Positions 6,236-7,684 of a stretch of 7,684 nt of DNA are shown here, one piece after another. Positions within the stretch are counted from its first letter, which is position 1. Each line of letters opens with the position of its first letter. The notes beneath the pieces were generated by a model, which saw only the letters and a list, made by a program, of their open reading frames with translations, had not been told where the DNA came from and made no database searches. The translations under genes were made by a program, and so were the position numbers. Source of the DNA: Holophaga sp. (GTDB lineage: Bacteria > Acidobacteriota > Holophagae > Holophagales > Holophagaceae); the NCBI GenBank assembly GCA_030691225.1, contig JAUYES010000762.1, forward strand, positions 1-7,684, written 5' to 3'.

Positions 6236-7072
6236 TTATCGGAGGCCCATATACACCAGCACCGCACCCGCGCCGATGCAATAAACCGCGAAGCCGTTCA
6301 ACTTGGGCTGACGGGTGAAACGGTCCAGGAGGCCAACGGCGGCATAGCCCGAAACCGCTGCCGCCACCACTCCTGCCAAACACAACAGACCCGCATCACT
6401 TGATCCAGCGGGAAAAGCCAGTTCGGAAGAAAGTGGTTGCCCGGAAAGCAGCGGCTTCACCAGTTTTTTCCCTTCAAAAAGAGCCGCGGCAGCAATGGTG
6501 GGAATGCCCAGCAAAAAGCTAAACCGCGCGGAGGCAGGCAGCGCCAAACCCCGAAAAACGCCGATGGAAATAGTGGAACCACTGCGAGAGAGTCCGAAGC
6601 CGCCACCGATGCCTTGGATTGTCCCCACCGCCAGGGCATCCAGAGCGTTCATGTCGTCCACGCCGCGCCCTTCTCGGCGCTTGGCCAGGGCGTTAGCCGC
6701 GAATAACAATCCAGCCGTGAGAAACAGGCAAATGCCATAAACCCAAATATGCTCCTTGGCTAATTCCTTGAAATGGCGCGTGCCGAGCGCAAAAACGCCC
6801 GTGGGGATCATGGCAATGAAAAGCCATTGCGCCAAACGTCGACCTTCTGGGTCCCCACCAAAAATGCCGCGCAACACTTTCGCGATCTCCGATCGGAAAT
6901 ATACGCATAGCGCCACCAGCGTTCCCACGTGCAGCAGCACATCGAAGGCCAGCGGCATACTGCGCTTCAATAGCAGGTTTTCTACGAGCGTGAGATGGGC
7001 CGTGGAAGAGACCGGCAGAAATTCAGTCAATCCCTGAACAAGGCCCAACAGGATGGCGTGCCATAGATGCAT
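6236..7072 (-). CDS. uppP: Undecaprenyl-diphosphatase UppP (BacA family)
   Basis: A 278-residue polytopic membrane protein, close to the roughly 270 residues usual for the family. It removes a phosphate from undecaprenyl diphosphate, recycling the lipid carrier for peptidoglycan and other envelope polymers; high expression gives bacitracin resistance. The first catalytic motif, Q-G-L-T-E-F-L-P-V-S-S-T-A-H (13-26), includes the Q/E-x3-E pair Gln13 and Glu17 and His26. The second is S-R-S-G-S-T (162-167) with Arg163. The residues before it read Q-G-I-G-G-G-F-G-L rather than the usual Q-C-L-A-L-x-P-G-x, so the conserved Pro is Phe159. The remaining helices look intact, so an active enzyme is likely. 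The ATG at 7072 has GGAG 5 nt upstream. It lies between the hypothetical membrane protein gene (86 bp upstream) and natA. Confidence 0.93.
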   Translation of the reverse strand: MHLWHAILLGLVQGLTEFLPVSSTAHLTLVENLLLKRSMPLAFDVLLHVGTLVALCVYFRSEIAKVLRGIFGGDPEGRRLAQWLFIAMIPTGVFALGTRHFKELAKEHIWVYGICLFLTAGLLFAANALAKRREGRGVDDMNALDALAVGTIQGIGGGFGLSRSGSTISIGVFRGLALPASARFSFLLGIPTIAAAALFEGKKLVKPLLSGQPLSSELAFPAGSSDAGLLCLAGVVAAAVSGYAAVGLLDRFTRQPKLNGFAVYCIGAGAVLVYMGLR

Positions 7073-7158
7073 TAATGCTCCAGCGCAAAAGAATAGTGTG
7101 CCAGAGCGGCACCCTCATACCGCCGATTCCCGGCATCGAGCATGGCTGGTGATGGCGT

Positions 7159-7650
7159 TCATACTTCCTCCCGGGGAAGACTCCGAAGAATTGCTAGGTA
7201 TTCCCGGTGTTCCCGCCAACCTCGCTTCACGGTCAGGACGGCCCAAATCAATACGACGACCTGAAGCCCCAAAAACATCAAAACCAGCCAATTTTTCATG
7301 CCCTCGCTCACGTTAAAACCCTCGCGGTTGAAGGCGTAGGCAATCCAAATCACACCCTGCCCCACCAGGACCGCATAGGTTTTCGCCTCTTCCACACCTC
7401 GGACACACCAGGGCACCGCGACCAGATACAACCACGGAAGCGTGGCGACCCAAAGCCAAGGCTGCCAAGTGAGGGGAATCTTACGGAGGGCGTTCAGTTG
7501 TTCGGGATGACGCAAAATATTGAAGTAGCCACTCACGAAGCCGAGCAGAACGATGGTTTGGAAAGCAAACAGGAACAGTGCGATCCCAAAAATCCAAAGC
7601 CATCTTTTGCGTTCAATGGCTGCATTCGGAATGGGCTTCACTTCACCCAA
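7159..7650 (-). CDS. Hypothetical four-helix membrane protein, 5' end uncertain
   Basis: I do not recognise a family. The protein is at least 160 residues long with four hydrophobic segments (about 17-42, 64-83, 91-107 and 119-140 counted from the TTG at 7650), rich in Trp, and a charged C-terminal tail with R-G-W-R-E-H-R-E. The start is unresolved. The TTG at 7650 and the GTG at 7641 lack a good ribosome site, and the frame stays open to the right edge, so the gene may begin outside the window. A second open frame coming from the edge stops at the TGA 7645-7643, which would place the GTG at 7641 just 1 nt after that stop, as in a coupled operon. Its TGA stop overlaps an ATG (ATGA). Likely in an operon with uppP, 86 bp downstream. 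Confidence 0.65.
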   Translation of the reverse strand: MGEVKPIPNAAIERKRWLWIFGIALFLFAFQTIVLLGFVSGYFNILRHPEQLNALRKIPLTWQPWLWVATLPWLYLVAVPWCVRGVEEAKTYAVLVGQGVIWIAYAFNREGFNVSEGMKNWLVLMFLGLQVVVLIWAVLTVKRGWREHREYLAILRSLPREEV

Positions 7651-7684
7651 ACCGCGGTATAGCCATTGCCCCAGGATTAGTTTC

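Noticed and set aside
6120..6383. Minus-strand 87-residue frame across the uppP-natA gap
   Set aside because: It overlaps the end of uppP in another frame and is rich in Gly, Arg and Pro, as expected for an out-of-frame reading of GC-rich sequence.

Overview
This window reads as ordinary bacterial chromosome: dense, moderately GC-rich, mostly short intergenic gaps, good Shine-Dalgarno sites, and no tRNA, rRNA, CRISPR array, insertion sequence or phage gene that I can see. Nothing fixes the taxon. A DUF4388 protein beside a coiled-coil protein with a TonB-like C-terminus, together with a small [2Fe-2S] ferredoxin, TPR proteins and a YvcK homologue, suggests a Gram-negative lineage such as Acidobacteriota (Holophagae-like) or a deltaproteobacterial relative. 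This is a weak inference from gene content.

Layout. At the left edge is the N-terminal part of an SRPBCC (START/Bet v1-like) protein on the minus strand, running off the window. A short GC-rich divergent region (202-340) separates it from a plus-strand [2Fe-2S] ferredoxin (341-622). Every other gene is on the minus strand. In transcription order, from right to left, these are: a four-helix membrane protein of unknown function (7159-7650, perhaps continuing past the right edge); undecaprenyl-diphosphatase uppP (6236-7072); an ABC exporter pair of NatA-like ATPase and NatB-like permease (6123-5362 and 5360-4149, 1 bp apart); a small TPR protein (4120-3593); a YvcK-family protein (3584-2595, 8 bp after the TPR gene); a DUF4388 protein (2499-1372); and a secreted coiled-coil protein with a TonB-C-like end (1346-627). 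The last of these converges on the ferredoxin, with the two stop codons 4 bp apart.

How the genes may work together. natA-natB-TPR-yvcK is tightly packed and probably one transcript. DUF4388 and the TonB-C-like gene form a second pair, 25 bp apart, after a 95-bp gap. UppP (lipid carrier recycling) and YvcK (UDP-sugar-binding regulator of carbon flux and cell wall in Bacillus and Mycobacterium) both point to the cell envelope, as do the exporter and the secreted coiled-coil protein. That shared theme is inference from adjacency.

I do not see a clear new biological system here. The best leads are the DUF4388/TonB-C-like pair (with an internal duplication in the DUF4388 protein), a UppP whose conserved Pro-Gly loop is replaced by a glycine-rich stretch, a possible gene remnant just before uppP, and overlapping GC palindromes in the divergent region.
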